A DNA stretch of 64,000 bases. It comes from G963663615 sp963663615 (GTDB lineage Bacteria; Bacteroidota; Ignavibacteria; Ignavibacteriales; Melioribacteraceae). The translations under genes were made by a program, and so were the position numbers. Where the stretch lies: positions 992,001-1,056,000 of the forward strand of contig OY760517.1 of NCBI GenBank assembly GCA_963663615.1, in the 5' to 3' direction. Below the pieces are notes generated by a model. It saw only the letters and a program-made list of their open reading frames with translations, did not search any database and was not told the DNA's origin. Below, piece by piece: positions 16,768 to 25,393 of the stretch; the stretch's first letter is position 1, and every line of letters starts with the position of its first letter.

Positions 16768-18633
16768 TTATTTCATTAACATCATCTTGTTAACAGAAGT
16801 AAATTCAGAGCTATTTTTGTTAGCACCACTATTCAATACATACAGATACATGCCAGAAGCAAGCTGAGATGCATCAAACGAGTATTCATAGCTGCCCGCA
16901 GCAAGGTTGCCATCAACGATAGAAGCAACTTCCTGACCAAGAAGGTTGTAAACTTTAAGGCTTACATAGTTATCAGCAGGAATAGCAAAGCTAATAGTAG
17001 TTGAAGGGTTAAATGGATTTGGATAGTTCTGTGCAACTGAGTATTCAGTTGGTAAGAAATCGCCAAGTTCAATTTCGTTACTATAGTCGAAAGCACCACT
17101 ATAATCGATCTGTTTTAGTCTATAAGCAACGTTAGAACCAGAGATACCATTTATATTATCAGTGAAATTATAGTTTTTAGACTGTGCAACAGTACCATGA
17201 CCTTCAACGAAACCTACAACTCTCCATTCAGAACCGTTTACGCTTCTTTCAACTTCAAAACCTTTGTTGTTAATTTCAGTAGCAGTAGCCCATTCAAGTT
17301 TAACTTTTGAACCGGACTGTGCAGCAGTAAAAGTAGTGAATTCAACTGGTACAGTATCAGGAGTATAAACTGTAATATCATCAACATTAACCCCTTCGCC
17401 TATCGGAGTATCTTCATCAGAGCTAAATTCAAGGATAACTCTAATTTCTTCTCCAATAAACTGTGAAACATCTACAAGACCAGTAGCATAAGATTCTGAG
17501 AATAGAGCCCATGTAGCTGGGGCATCACTATAAACGAAGCTATCACCATTAGGGTCCTGATCAAGGTTACTTGCATATCTTCTGAAAGATTCGCCATTAA
17601 CCTGAATATAATAACCGAAGTGATCAACAGCAGGGAAAACATCGTTATCGCTAAAGCTACCACGTACCTTGAAGTCAACGTAAGCAGTATTAATAACACT
17701 TGGAAGTTCAACCCATGGAGAAGTAAGAGTGTTAACCATGTTAGGTACATAAGTATTGCTTTCGTTGTTACAAGAAGCAAAGTAAGAACCAGTTGCAGCT
17801 CCACCTAAACCAGATGTAGAAACAACAGACCAAAGGTCAGCACCAACAGGAGCATTATTGGAAGGAGTTAAACCATTTTCGGTACCATTGTTAGAGAAAA
17901 GTTCGCCTTCAGTAGTAGAAACAACGATATCATCAACCTGATAGCCGAACATTGTAGCATCGTCAGCAGTAGAAAAACTACCATCAGAAGCAAATGCCCA
18001 ACGAAGTTTTACAGTCTTACCACTATAAGAGCTAAGGTCAACAGTAACATTAGTCCAGTCAGAAGAACCGCCCCAACCAGGAACACCTTCGCCTTCGCCA
18101 TGTACGTTACCAAAGCTGTACATAGAAGTACAGTTATAAGCAGGAGAAGTATTAGTGATTACTTCCCAGGTAAGACCACCATCAGTAGTAATACGAAGGT
18201 TTACACCATCCCAACCATCATAGTTGTTGTAAACAGCAGGATCTTCAATATTGTAACTGTGATAGAAAGAAAGTGTAGGATTAGTTCCTGATACAGTAAA
18301 TGCATCAGAATCAAGTACCTGATACCAACCATCTGCATAACCACCATCATTACCTAATTCAGGATCGCTCATCCACCAGCTTGTACCAGAACTACCGTAA
18401 GCGTTCCATTCGGAAACATGGAACATAATACCAACAGAAGTTTCATCGTTATGAGTAAATTCAACGAATTCGCCAGATTCAAAACCACCTTCTAAAAGGT
18501 AAGAATCATCAAGAACGTCTTCAGTGTAATAACCACCGCCCGAGGTCTGGTTTTTTACAACCTTTTCAATACCTTTGGCAGAGAACATTGTAGTAACAGA
18601 TACTAACAATAAAAGAGTAAGGAATAAACGCAT
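16768..18633 (-). CDS. T9SS-exported multidomain protein with C-terminal sorting domain
   Basis: A 621-residue secreted protein. Residues 1-18 form a signal peptide (LTLLLLVSVTTMFSA). The body contains MAM/jellyroll-like repeats with SYSGKTVKLRWAFASDGS and a second similar block (FIGEEIRVILEFSSDEDT), consistent with carbohydrate- or adhesion-type beta-sandwiches. A fibronectin-like module follows (ATEINNKGFEVERS...YRLKQIDYSG), then a type IX sorting domain with the NYPNPFNPST core, VYNLLGQEVASIV and a final MLMK. Such proteins cross the outer membrane by the Por system and are attached or released. The same module pair ends the protein at 44114-45463. No catalytic residues were recognised, so its substrate is unknown. 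Confidence 0.88.
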   Translation of the reverse strand: MRLFLTLLLLVSVTTMFSAKGIEKVVKNQTSGGGYYTEDVLDDSYLLEGGFESGEFVEFTHNDETSVGIMFHVSEWNAYGSSGTSWWMSDPELGNDGGYADGWYQVLDSDAFTVSGTNPTLSFYHSYNIEDPAVYNNYDGWDGVNLRITTDGGLTWEVITNTSPAYNCTSMYSFGNVHGEGEGVPGWGGSSDWTNVTVDLSSYSGKTVKLRWAFASDGSFSTADDATMFGYQVDDIVVSTTEGELFSNNGTENGLTPSNNAPVGADLWSVVSTSGLGGAATGSYFASCNNESNTYVPNMVNTLTSPWVELPSVINTAYVDFKVRGSFSDNDVFPAVDHFGYYIQVNGESFRRYASNLDQDPNGDSFVYSDAPATWALFSESYATGLVDVSQFIGEEIRVILEFSSDEDTPIGEGVNVDDITVYTPDTVPVEFTTFTAAQSGSKVKLEWATATEINNKGFEVERSVNGSEWRVVGFVEGHGTVAQSKNYNFTDNINGISGSNVAYRLKQIDYSGAFDYSNEIELGDFLPTEYSVAQNYPNPFNPSTTISFAIPADNYVSLKVYNLLGQEVASIVDGNLAAGSYEYSFDASQLASGMYLYVLNSGANKNSSEFTSVNKMMLMK

Positions 18634-18821
18634 AGTAGTCCTCCAAAGTTATAGATTATTTTTTATGTGCATAGAAAATTATAATAGTCTTTCCTAATTT
18701 GCGGAGTAATATAATATAAAAATTTTAATGAGTAAATGGGCAGGTGCCAAAATAAATCAATTTGTTCATTAAAAATACAGTAAAAATGAATCAAAAAAGT
18801 AAAATGAAACTAAAAAAAAAT

Positions 18822-19262
18822 CTATTGGTTTTTAGGTTTCAAATCATCGTTCAAAATTTGAAATCGTGGATTTGAGTTATCGGTCGATTTTTTAGGTCTT
18901 TTTCGTGGTTTTGTATTTTCCGCATCTTTATCTTTTATAAAAAAATCGGCTTTATTATCATCAGCACGAGGTACTATATTTTGTTCGGTAAAAAGTTTCG
19001 ACTCTTTTTTTACTTCCTTGTGAACCTTTAAGGTTGTATCTTTATGAGCTGTTGGTGTTTCTATTTCCTTTGGCTTTTCAAATATATTGCTCTGTTCTGT
19101 TTGAGCATTATTATTGCCAATAGGGTTTGCCGATGTTTCCGCAGCTTCATCTTCGTCTTTATTCTTCCTGAACATTTTAGTTATATAAGTAATAATAATT
19201 ATCAAAACTAACAATCCAAGCAGATAAATAAGTATTTTGCCCATCAAAGGAATTATTTCCAT
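18822..19262 (-). CDS. single-pass membrane protein with charged tail, unknown
   Basis: A 146-residue protein with one hydrophobic segment at residues about 8-28 (ILIYLLGLLVLIIIITYI), followed by about 110 hydrophilic residues rich in Lys, Glu, Asp and Asn that look unstructured (ending RKRPKKSTDNSNPRF). An alternative start at Met7 would leave the same anchor. No domain was recognised. Its neighbours are the T9SS cargo gene downstream and a divergent TerB-like gene upstream; neither indicates a function. The long open frame and membrane-anchor layout support a real gene, but the function is unassigned. Confidence 0.65.
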   Translation of the reverse strand: MEIIPLMGKILIYLLGLLVLIIIITYITKMFRKNKDEDEAAETSANPIGNNNAQTEQSNIFEKPKEIETPTAHKDTTLKVHKEVKKESKLFTEQNIVPRADDNKADFFIKDKDAENTKPRKRPKKSTDNSNPRFQILNDDLKPKNQ

Positions 19263-19548
19263 ACCAAGAATCTCCGTGTAAAGATGCTATTAAAATAACA
19301 GATTTTAAAGATTGAATCAAATTTGTTAGCTAGTATTGTTTAATTATTTTGTTTTAAATACGATTATGAAATTATGAGCCGTTATGATACGAATCAAATG
19401 AACTATACTAAAAATTGAAATTGTTGGATGTTGAAACTATATTTGTAAAATAAAGGAACAAATTTTACTCTGGGGAATATAAGGGAAAAACACGGAGGCT
19501 AATGATACATCATTTTACTATTTAATTAACTCCAGAAAGGGATAACGA

Positions 19549-19965
19549 ATGAAGATAAGTCTTGTTGAAAGAAGTAAATATTTTAAGGGACTTTTATTAT
19601 TGTTGGGAAAAGACAATAAAATTACTGAAGACGAAACAGATCTTTTGCTTAAAGTATGCGATACCATGGGCTTTGATAAAAGTTTTTGCCGTAACGCAAT
19701 ACGCACTCTTCTAGAAAATGAATACATAATTGATGATATTCCTGTTTTTTCTGAGGACGAAATTGTTAAAAGTTTTCTGAAGGATGGATTTAATATTGCT
19801 TATGCAGATAATGATCTCGATTCGCGTGAGTTAAAGTTTTTAAGTGACGTGGCAAAACTTAACGGAATTGATGATGAGTGGTTTAATAATTTGTATGAGC
19901 AGCACCTCAATAATTTCAGGGAAAAGAATAAAGAAGTTGGGTTAGAAGTAGTAAATCTTATCTAA
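19549..19965 (+). CDS. TerB-like domain protein
   Basis: A 138-residue all-helical acidic protein. The patterns DNKITEDETDLLLKVC near residue 23 and AYADNDLDSRELKFLSDVAKLNGID near residue 85 resemble the paired metal-binding helices of the TerB tellurite-resistance fold, with regularly placed Asp and Glu residues. TerB-like proteins are often linked to membrane stress or metal-dependent signalling. There are no other ter genes nearby, so a role in tellurite resistance should not be assumed. An AAAGG site lies about nine bases before the ATG. The assignment rests on the pattern only. Confidence 0.6.
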   Translation: MKISLVERSKYFKGLLLLLGKDNKITEDETDLLLKVCDTMGFDKSFCRNAIRTLLENEYIIDDIPVFSEDEIVKSFLKDGFNIAYADNDLDSRELKFLSDVAKLNGIDDEWFNNLYEQHLNNFREKNKEVGLEVVNLI

Positions 19966-20090
19966 CCGTTAAATATTTTCGAAATTGAGCTTGCGGATTT
20001 AATTATTATTAAAGGATTTTTCCAAAAAATCCGAATATTAGTTTATACATTATTACAGATATTGTAATAATCGTTTAAGCAAAAGTATAT

Positions 20091-20600
20091 ATGATTAATT
20101 CCAAAGGCTGGATAAAAACTCTTGATCTTGAACCTCATACCGAGGGAGGATATTTCCGTGAGATTTATCGTTCGGAAGGTAGTATTCCGGGTGATGCTCT
20201 TAAAAGTATAGGGCTGGAAGGTAAAAGAGCGTTTTCTACAGGTATATATTACTTGCTTGAAGGTGACCAATTCTCTGCATTCCATAAACTTAAAACCGAC
20301 GAAACCTGGCATTTTTACTATGGCTGTACATTAATGCTATACATCATTTCTCCCGATGGTAAACTTGAGCAAGTAAAACTTGGCAGTAATATTTTTAATG
20401 GTGAGGTATTCCAAACTGTTATTCCTGCCGGTTCATGGTTCGGTGCATATCCAAATAATCAGTATTCATTTTCTCTTGTAGGCTGTACTGTATCGCCTGG
20501 TTTTGAATATAGCGATTTTGAGTTGGCTAACAGAAAAGAACTTCTTAATCTGTACCCGCAACACAAGCATATTATTACCAGGTTAACCAACGACGACTAA
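20091..20600 (+). CDS. cupin_5 (DUF985) family protein
   Basis: A 169-residue protein of the DUF985 cupin family, recognisable from the opening WIKTLDLEPHTEGGYFREIYRS, the central YLLEGDQFSAFHKLKTDETWHFYYG, and VIPAGSWFGAYP followed by LVGCTVSPGFEYSDFELA. The fold is a small beta-barrel; conserved His and Glu residues (HKLKTDETWHF) could bind metal or a sugar-like ligand. The biochemical function of the family is not firmly established. The following macro-domain gene starts about 10-25 bases after its stop and is probably translated from the same message. Confidence 0.88.
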   Translation: MINSKGWIKTLDLEPHTEGGYFREIYRSEGSIPGDALKSIGLEGKRAFSTGIYYLLEGDQFSAFHKLKTDETWHFYYGCTLMLYIISPDGKLEQVKLGSNIFNGEVFQTVIPAGSWFGAYPNNQYSFSLVGCTVSPGFEYSDFELANRKELLNLYPQHKHIITRLTNDD

Positions 20601-20609
20601 TTTACCATT

Positions 20610-21143
20610 TTGCAGGAGGTGAATATCTTTTATAATATAGAAGTTATTCGTGCAGATATTACAACTCTTAAAGCAGATGCTATTGTAAATGCTGCCAATA
20701 ATTCGTTATTAGGCGGTGGTGGCGTTGATGGGGCTATACATAGGGCTGCGGGACCTGATTTACTTAATGAAATTCGCAAGCTTAATGGCTGTGCAACGGG
20801 CAATGCAAAGATTACAAGGGGATATAATTTGCCAGCTAATTATGTAATCCATACGGTTGGACCTGTGTGGCATGGCGGAGATAAAGGTGAGCCGGATTTA
20901 TTGAAGAGTTGCTACGAAAGTTCATTGCAAATAGCTTATGAAAATAACTTTGAAAGTATAGCATTTCCTTCAATCAGTACAGGTGTTTATGGTTACCCTT
21001 TGGAAGAGGCGGCAAAGGTAGCAATCAATACTGTTATAAGTTTCCTTGAGGGTAGGGAAAGTAAGTTGAGGGTTCAGTTTGTTTGTTTTAGTGAAAGTGA
21101 CAAGCATATATATATGAAAATTTTAAAAAGTGTTAGAAATTAG
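20610..21143 (+). CDS. macro-domain (ADP-ribose) hydrolase
   Basis: A protein of about 172-177 residues that is almost entirely a macro domain of the YmdB/MacroD class. The diagnostic blocks are ADITTLKADAIVNAANNSLLGGGGVDGAIHRAAG near the start and SISTGVYGYPLEEAA near residue 127, which bind ADP-ribose and position the catalytic Asp and Asn. Enzymes of this class deacetylate O-acetyl-ADP-ribose and remove ADP-ribose from proteins. The start is unclear: frame extension allows TTG at 20610 but the perfect ribosome site at 20614-20619 lies after it; ATC at 20625 is at the right distance and aligns with the first Met of E. coli YmdB. The 3' end overlaps the convergent aat gene by 11 bases. Confidence 0.9.
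   Translation: MQEVNIFYNIEVIRADITTLKADAIVNAANNSLLGGGGVDGAIHRAAGPDLLNEIRKLNGCATGNAKITRGYNLPANYVIHTVGPVWHGGDKGEPDLLKSCYESSLQIAYENNFESIAFPSISTGVYGYPLEEAAKVAINTVISFLEGRESKLRVQFVCFSESDKHIYMKILKSVRN
20614..20619 (+). promoter_or_regulatory. strong Shine-Dalgarno pointing to an ATC start
   Basis: AGGAGG, perfect anti-SD complement, sits just after the only upstream TTG (20610) and five bases before ATC at 20625. No ATG, GTG or TTG lies at a proper distance downstream of it in the macro-domain frame. Confidence 0.6.
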
Positions 21144-21723
21144 TAGGTACGTTAAACGCATTATCCTTAAGAACCTGAAATGTATCCATATCAATTTCTA
21201 TAGCCCCAAACATTTTCAGGTGTTCAGTCATATATTGTACATCCAGCAATTTGAATCCTTTTGAATCCAAATGTTCAAGTAGTTTTGCGAGTGCCGCTTT
21301 TGATGCTTGCGGAACCCTTGAAAACATTGATTCGCCAAAGAATGCTCCTTGTGATGCGATGCCATACAATCCACCAACAAGTTTATTTTCCTGATATACT
21401 TCAACCGAATGCAGACAACCAAGTTTATGTAATCCATTATAAGCATCAATCAGTTCGTCCGAAATCCATGTTTCCTCTCTGCGTGAACATTCAATTACTA
21501 CCCTCATCGTATCATAATCAAAACGGTACTCAAAGCCGGAGTTCTGCAAAAACTTTTTTAGCGAGCGTGGAATATTATATTTATTAAGGGGTATTATAGT
21601 TCGTATTTCGGGCATATACCATCTTATAACATCATCGTCATCCGACATGGGGAATGCACCAAGTCTGTAAAGCTTGAGCATATTTTCGGGAATGAGCATA
21701 TCTTTATCGGTTTTTTCGGGCAT
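21133..21723 (-). CDS. aat: leucyl/phenylalanyl-tRNA-protein transferase
   Basis: A 196-residue protein of the Aat family, which moves Leu or Phe from tRNA onto N-terminal Arg or Lys of proteins to mark them for ClpAP (bacterial N-end rule). Visible family features are the N-terminal LYRLGAFPMSDDDDVIRWYMPEIRTIIPL, then RREETWISDELIDAYNGLHKLGCLHSVEVY, the GGLYGIASQGAFFGESMFSR block of the GNAT-like core, and LLDVQYMTEHLKMFGAIEI. It overlaps the convergent macro-domain gene by 11 bases. No ribosome binding site is evident before the chosen ATG. A ClpS/ClpA partner is not in the window. Confidence 0.93.
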   Translation of the reverse strand: MPEKTDKDMLIPENMLKLYRLGAFPMSDDDDVIRWYMPEIRTIIPLNKYNIPRSLKKFLQNSGFEYRFDYDTMRVVIECSRREETWISDELIDAYNGLHKLGCLHSVEVYQENKLVGGLYGIASQGAFFGESMFSRVPQASKAALAKLLEHLDSKGFKLLDVQYMTEHLKMFGAIEIDMDTFQVLKDNAFNVPTNF

Positions 21724-21796
21724 ATAATAAGGAAGAATTCATAAAATAATTTATGAAGCTAAGAAAAAAAGATTAAACAAAAAAGAGAAGTAATAT

Positions 21797-22729
21797 TTAT
21801 TTCGCGGCTTTTTGAGCCAGGAGATTGTATTCCTGAGGCGAAAGGTCTTCGTAGAAATAATCTTTAGGATTTTGGGTTACACCATTATAACGTACTTCGT
21901 AATGAAGGTGCGGACCAGTTGAAAACTTACCTGAGCTACCGGTTAACGCCAGTAAATCGCCACGTTTAACAGTATCGCCAACAGCAACCTTGTATCTTAA
22001 AAGGTGTGCATAAACAGTTTTATAACCAAATCCATGATCAACAACAATAGTTCTTCCGTAACCACCTCTCCAACTTACTGAAGAAACAACACCATCGCCG
22101 GGACAAAAAACCTTTGTGCCTGTTTTGGCACGTAAATCCTGACCGTGATGCATTCTTCTAATTTTAAGAATTGGGTGCAATCTCATTCCAAAACGGTCGC
22201 CAAGGGCAGCGTCAACTGGTTTTATTGCAGGAATGTGACGGAAAAAATCTTCATTATAAATTAGTCTTTCAGAAATTTGATTCAGGTTATTTTTCTCGAA
22301 GTTAAGTTTGGCAGTTAAATTTTCAAACTTAATTTTAAGGGAATCAACAATCAGATTTGCCTTTGGGGTAGTAAGTGGAATAATTTCTCCGAAAGCCTTG
22401 CCACCAATACCAATTTTTTGTTCTTCAGGAGTAACTGTAGAAAGGTTAACATTCATACGAACGAGATTATTCTTTTCACTTAGAACTTTGGTTTTATCTT
22501 CAAGGTTTTTGTAGTCGTCAAGAAGTGATTCAAGTTTAGTTACAAGTTTCTCATTTTCCTGCTGAAGGTATTCAACATCAGTACGGTTAGTAAACTGAAC
22601 AAAAAGGAGGAGGAATAATAGAGATGCAGCCAGAGATGCCAGACCAATTGTGAGAATTAGTTTTCTTTGAAAGCTTTTTATTTCAACGAATTTTAATTTT
22701 CTGGATGAAAAGTAATAGAAATTTTTCAT
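21797..22729 (-). CDS. M23 (LytM) peptidoglycan endopeptidase with membrane anchor and coiled coil
   Basis: A 310-residue protein with a cytoplasmic N-terminus, one transmembrane segment at about 25-47, a long coiled-coil region (about 50-110 and again 130-170), and a C-terminal M23 domain. The zinc ligands are intact: His in MHHGQDL near residue 193 with its Asp, and the HLHYE motif near 275. This points to an active D,D-endopeptidase acting in the periplasm rather than a degenerate EnvC-type activator. The layout resembles MepM/NlpD-like cell wall hydrolases of Bacteroidota. It is a single-gene unit; the gap of 194 bases upstream carries no other gene. Confidence 0.92.
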   Translation of the reverse strand: MKNFYYFSSRKLKFVEIKSFQRKLILTIGLASLAASLLFLLLFVQFTNRTDVEYLQQENEKLVTKLESLLDDYKNLEDKTKVLSEKNNLVRMNVNLSTVTPEEQKIGIGGKAFGEIIPLTTPKANLIVDSLKIKFENLTAKLNFEKNNLNQISERLIYNEDFFRHIPAIKPVDAALGDRFGMRLHPILKIRRMHHGQDLRAKTGTKVFCPGDGVVSSVSWRGGYGRTIVVDHGFGYKTVYAHLLRYKVAVGDTVKRGDLLALTGSSGKFSTGPHLHYEVRYNGVTQNPKDYFYEDLSPQEYNLLAQKAAK

Positions 22730-22899
22730 TATGGCCTATAAATAACTAAAGCAAAAATAATAATTAACAACTGTTTATGAATCCCAAACTTAAAGAATAC
22801 TGAGACACAGAATTCCCCAAAGGAAAAGTAATGGAATATTACGAAGATAATATACTACTTTATGTTTTAAATAACAATATAACTGATTTTAAAATTGTA

Positions 22900-22917
22900 A
22901 GGCGGAATAAACCGCCT
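22900..22917 (-). terminator. weak hairpin after the small membrane protein gene
   Basis: AGGCGG (22900-22905) pairs with CCGCCT (22912-22917), seven bases past the stop of the minus-strand gene. The tail is AT-rich but has no T-run, so termination is only possible. Confidence 0.4.
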
Positions 22918-22923
22918 AAAACT

Positions 22924-23226
22924 TTAGTTGGCGGATTTTGAAAGATCAGGTAAATTAACCTTTACAATCATTACGCCAAGGAATGCAATAATTACTCCGA
23001 GAACGAAGTAAAAAGTTGAGCCTGATGCATCCACCGTAGAGCTTAATAGAATTCCCAATCCCACAAAACTTAAAGCCGGACCATGCCAGGTTTTAAGTTT
23101 TATAAAACCAATAATCAGAAGTAAACCGCCAATAACCATCATAATAGTTTGGTCTTGTAATGCTGGTACAGCTCCCGACAAAATTAGCCACAACGCAACA
23201 AGTAAGCTAATCCATCCTTTCCACAT
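22924..23226 (-). CDS. small four-helix membrane protein, unknown
   Basis: A 100-residue protein with four hydrophobic segments (about 3-22, 28-45, 50-66 and 70-90) and short loops. The opening MWKGWISLLVALWLILSGA recalls SPW-repeat proteins, but the SPW triplet itself is missing, so this is only a resemblance. A good ribosome site is present: AGGAGGT lies immediately upstream of the start on the minus strand (ACCTCCT at about 23230). No neighbour gives functional context. It is probably an inner-membrane protein. Confidence 0.7.
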   Translation of the reverse strand: MWKGWISLLVALWLILSGAVPALQDQTIMMVIGGLLLIIGFIKLKTWHGPALSFVGLGILLSSTVDASGSTFYFVLGVIIAFLGVMIVKVNLPDLSKSAN

Positions 23227-23446
23227 ACGTACCTCCTAAGTTTATTTTACAGTATCTTAAAACTGTATTTAGATTAGATTTGTTGTTCTTTGAAAATTCA
23301 CAGGAAAATGTAAAAACTTTTTTATAGCCATTGTAGTAAGAACTTACTATATTTTTTTTGAAAAAACAATATAAAGTGTCACTCTAATTTATATTTAATC
23401 TTCGTATAGATGTTTTTTTTGTAATTGCGTATAGTATTATGGTGTG

Positions 23447-24421
23447 ATGAAAAAATTTACAGTATTTAAATTTAGTGAGCAACATCTACTCGATACAATT
23501 GTCCATTTTCTGGAAGTCGCAAACCGTTCCAACGATCTTGAACTTGTAAAAAATAATATTGATTCGCTAAATAACCTTGCACAGGCTATTTCAAGATATC
23601 CGTCTGTTCTTGAAAAAATTAACCTTGGTGATAAAACCCGTTCAATAAATACACTTGTTGATAAACTTTGTAACATTACGAATCCAACTATTTCATTAAA
23701 TCTGCCAACAAAAGCTGTACTTGGCAAAAGCTATTTAATTGCAAAGCTCAATTTTTTTAATATGCTTAATTATATTGTACCCGATAATTTGGTTGAGGGG
23801 GATGTACATGTTTTCTTGCAGGATATTACAAAGGATATTGTATTTACCCTTATGGCAGAGGATGTTTTATTTGAAATACTCGTTGATAAAAAATCATCAC
23901 CGGAAATTAAAGAAAAAGTTGTGCATAAATTAGCTGAGTTATGGGAGTACAGACTGGATTACGGCGTTAGGAGTTTTGCTCCTTTCCTCGAAAATATTTG
24001 GGCTGCCAGAGGTGAAGTGCTGCCTGCCTATGGCACCCTTGCCGGTACACTGGAGCTGTTTCAGTTTGCTGCAAAGGTTGATGCCAAACTACTTGGTTTT
24101 TTTGATGAAATAAATAAAAGCAGGTCCATGCAGTTTGCCCTGGAGGAGTTTTTGTTTGGGATAATGTTTGAGGATCTTGAGTTTTTACGAATTAAAATGC
24201 ATGAAATGAACAGGAAAGCACTCAACAAAAACGAAATATCAAAGTTTTTGGCAGAGCGGGAAAGAGGTGAACTTATTTGGGATTATTCGCCTAAAGAGTT
24301 TTATGAGTTTTTTGTAACGCGGATTAACTATGCACGTTACAGAAACCGGGCAAATACACCCGGTCCTGCAAAATCTATTGAGGAATATCTTATGATATAC
24401 CTTTTGGAAACATCAATTTGA
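23447..24421 (+). CDS. uncharacterised cytoplasmic protein, about 324 residues
   Basis: A 324-residue protein without signal peptide, membrane segments or recognised motif. It is Leu-, Glu- and Lys-rich and predicted mostly helical, with segments such as VHKLAELWEYRLDYGVRSFAPFLENIWAARGEV and a C-terminal YARYRNRANTP. The ATG at 23447 was preferred to the GTG one codon upstream; no clear ribosome site precedes either. The gene stands alone and its end overlaps the convergent DUF4249-type gene by nine bases. No function can be offered; tail and midpoint Arg/Tyr clusters do not match any fold I recognise. Confidence 0.7.
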   Translation: MKKFTVFKFSEQHLLDTIVHFLEVANRSNDLELVKNNIDSLNNLAQAISRYPSVLEKINLGDKTRSINTLVDKLCNITNPTISLNLPTKAVLGKSYLIAKLNFFNMLNYIVPDNLVEGDVHVFLQDITKDIVFTLMAEDVLFEILVDKKSSPEIKEKVVHKLAELWEYRLDYGVRSFAPFLENIWAARGEVLPAYGTLAGTLELFQFAAKVDAKLLGFFDEINKSRSMQFALEEFLFGIMFEDLEFLRIKMHEMNRKALNKNEISKFLAERERGELIWDYSPKEFYEFFVTRINYARYRNRANTPGPAKSIEEYLMIYLLETSI

Positions 24422-25387
24422 AAAACCAAGATTATTGGCATAGCTCCTGTCAAATGTCATTACTACTTCGGTTGTATGACTCGCACCAAAAATACCCAAA
24501 CCACCACTTATATTTGAATAAACAATTTCGTCCAGTCTAATACTTAGAGCATCGAGATAGCCATTGGTGCTACTGTAATATTTAGCGAGATTCTTCTCGA
24601 ATACAGTTAGAGAAAAGGTTAGGTTATTCAGGTTTATTGAAGTATTGTCCGGATGCTTTTCAAGTATGGAAGCTATTGCCTTGTCAATAGCACCAAACTT
24701 GTAATTCATATATCCATTGAAAATATATTCCTGATTGTAAGGTACTTCTGTTCCGTTATCATCTATATATTCCTGCGGTAAGGATATACTGGAATTATAG
24801 CTTCCGGTCTCGGTACTTACAGTATAGTCAACATTCAGGGAAGGGAAATAGAGAAATTCAGGTTCGGTATCCCATCTGAAAATCAAATTTGCACCATCTT
24901 CGCTTAAAGTTGTTGAGGTTGTAAAACCACGCGGAAACTCGTAATTCTGCTCGAAATATATACGTTTTGGCAGCTCGATTGATGAGCTTAATACTTTATT
25001 ATCAGGGGTAACCACATCAAGGAAAAGTGCATCACCCGGGCGGGGAGCTACTGCTGTTCCGGTATATGCAATCATTGTAGAATCGTATCTTTCCGGATCG
25101 TAATGCGGTACTTCGGTTTCGGTTAACTGATAAACAGTGTTACCCTGACTATATCTAACATCAGCACCCGAAACCGATGGGTCTATGTTGTTATCATCAG
25201 GATTGGTTTTTTCAACATCATATAATTTTGTAAGGTAAACAGTTACATTCACAGGATCATTATAGATGTCGTATTGTATTACGCTTGATACAACGTACAT
25301 ATCCTCAAAATCAGCTTTAGGGTCGAAGCTGTCATCGCAACCCCACAGCATTAAAAGGGCAATTGTTATAAATAGTAATTTTTTCAT
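24413..25387 (-). CDS. DUF4249-type outer-membrane lipoprotein, copy 2
   Basis: A 324-residue lipoprotein: signal peptide MKKLLFITIALLML with lipobox LWGC, then a beta-rich body. It matches the DUF4249 group that travels with TonB-dependent receptors in Bacteroidota-like genomes. It is a clear paralogue of the gene at 25394: both share NNIDPSV near residue 68 and STNGYLDALSIRLDE near residue 280. It is the last gene of the receptor operon, six bases after the preceding gene. Such proteins are thought to sit at the cell surface next to the receptor, but a substrate is not known. Its end overlaps the convergent gene at 23447-24421. Confidence 0.82.
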   Translation of the reverse strand: MKKLLFITIALLMLWGCDDSFDPKADFEDMYVVSSVIQYDIYNDPVNVTVYLTKLYDVEKTNPDDNNIDPSVSGADVRYSQGNTVYQLTETEVPHYDPERYDSTMIAYTGTAVAPRPGDALFLDVVTPDNKVLSSSIELPKRIYFEQNYEFPRGFTTSTTLSEDGANLIFRWDTEPEFLYFPSLNVDYTVSTETGSYNSSISLPQEYIDDNGTEVPYNQEYIFNGYMNYKFGAIDKAIASILEKHPDNTSINLNNLTFSLTVFEKNLAKYYSSTNGYLDALSIRLDEIVYSNISGGLGIFGASHTTEVVMTFDRSYANNLGFSN

Positions 25388-25393
25388 AATACC

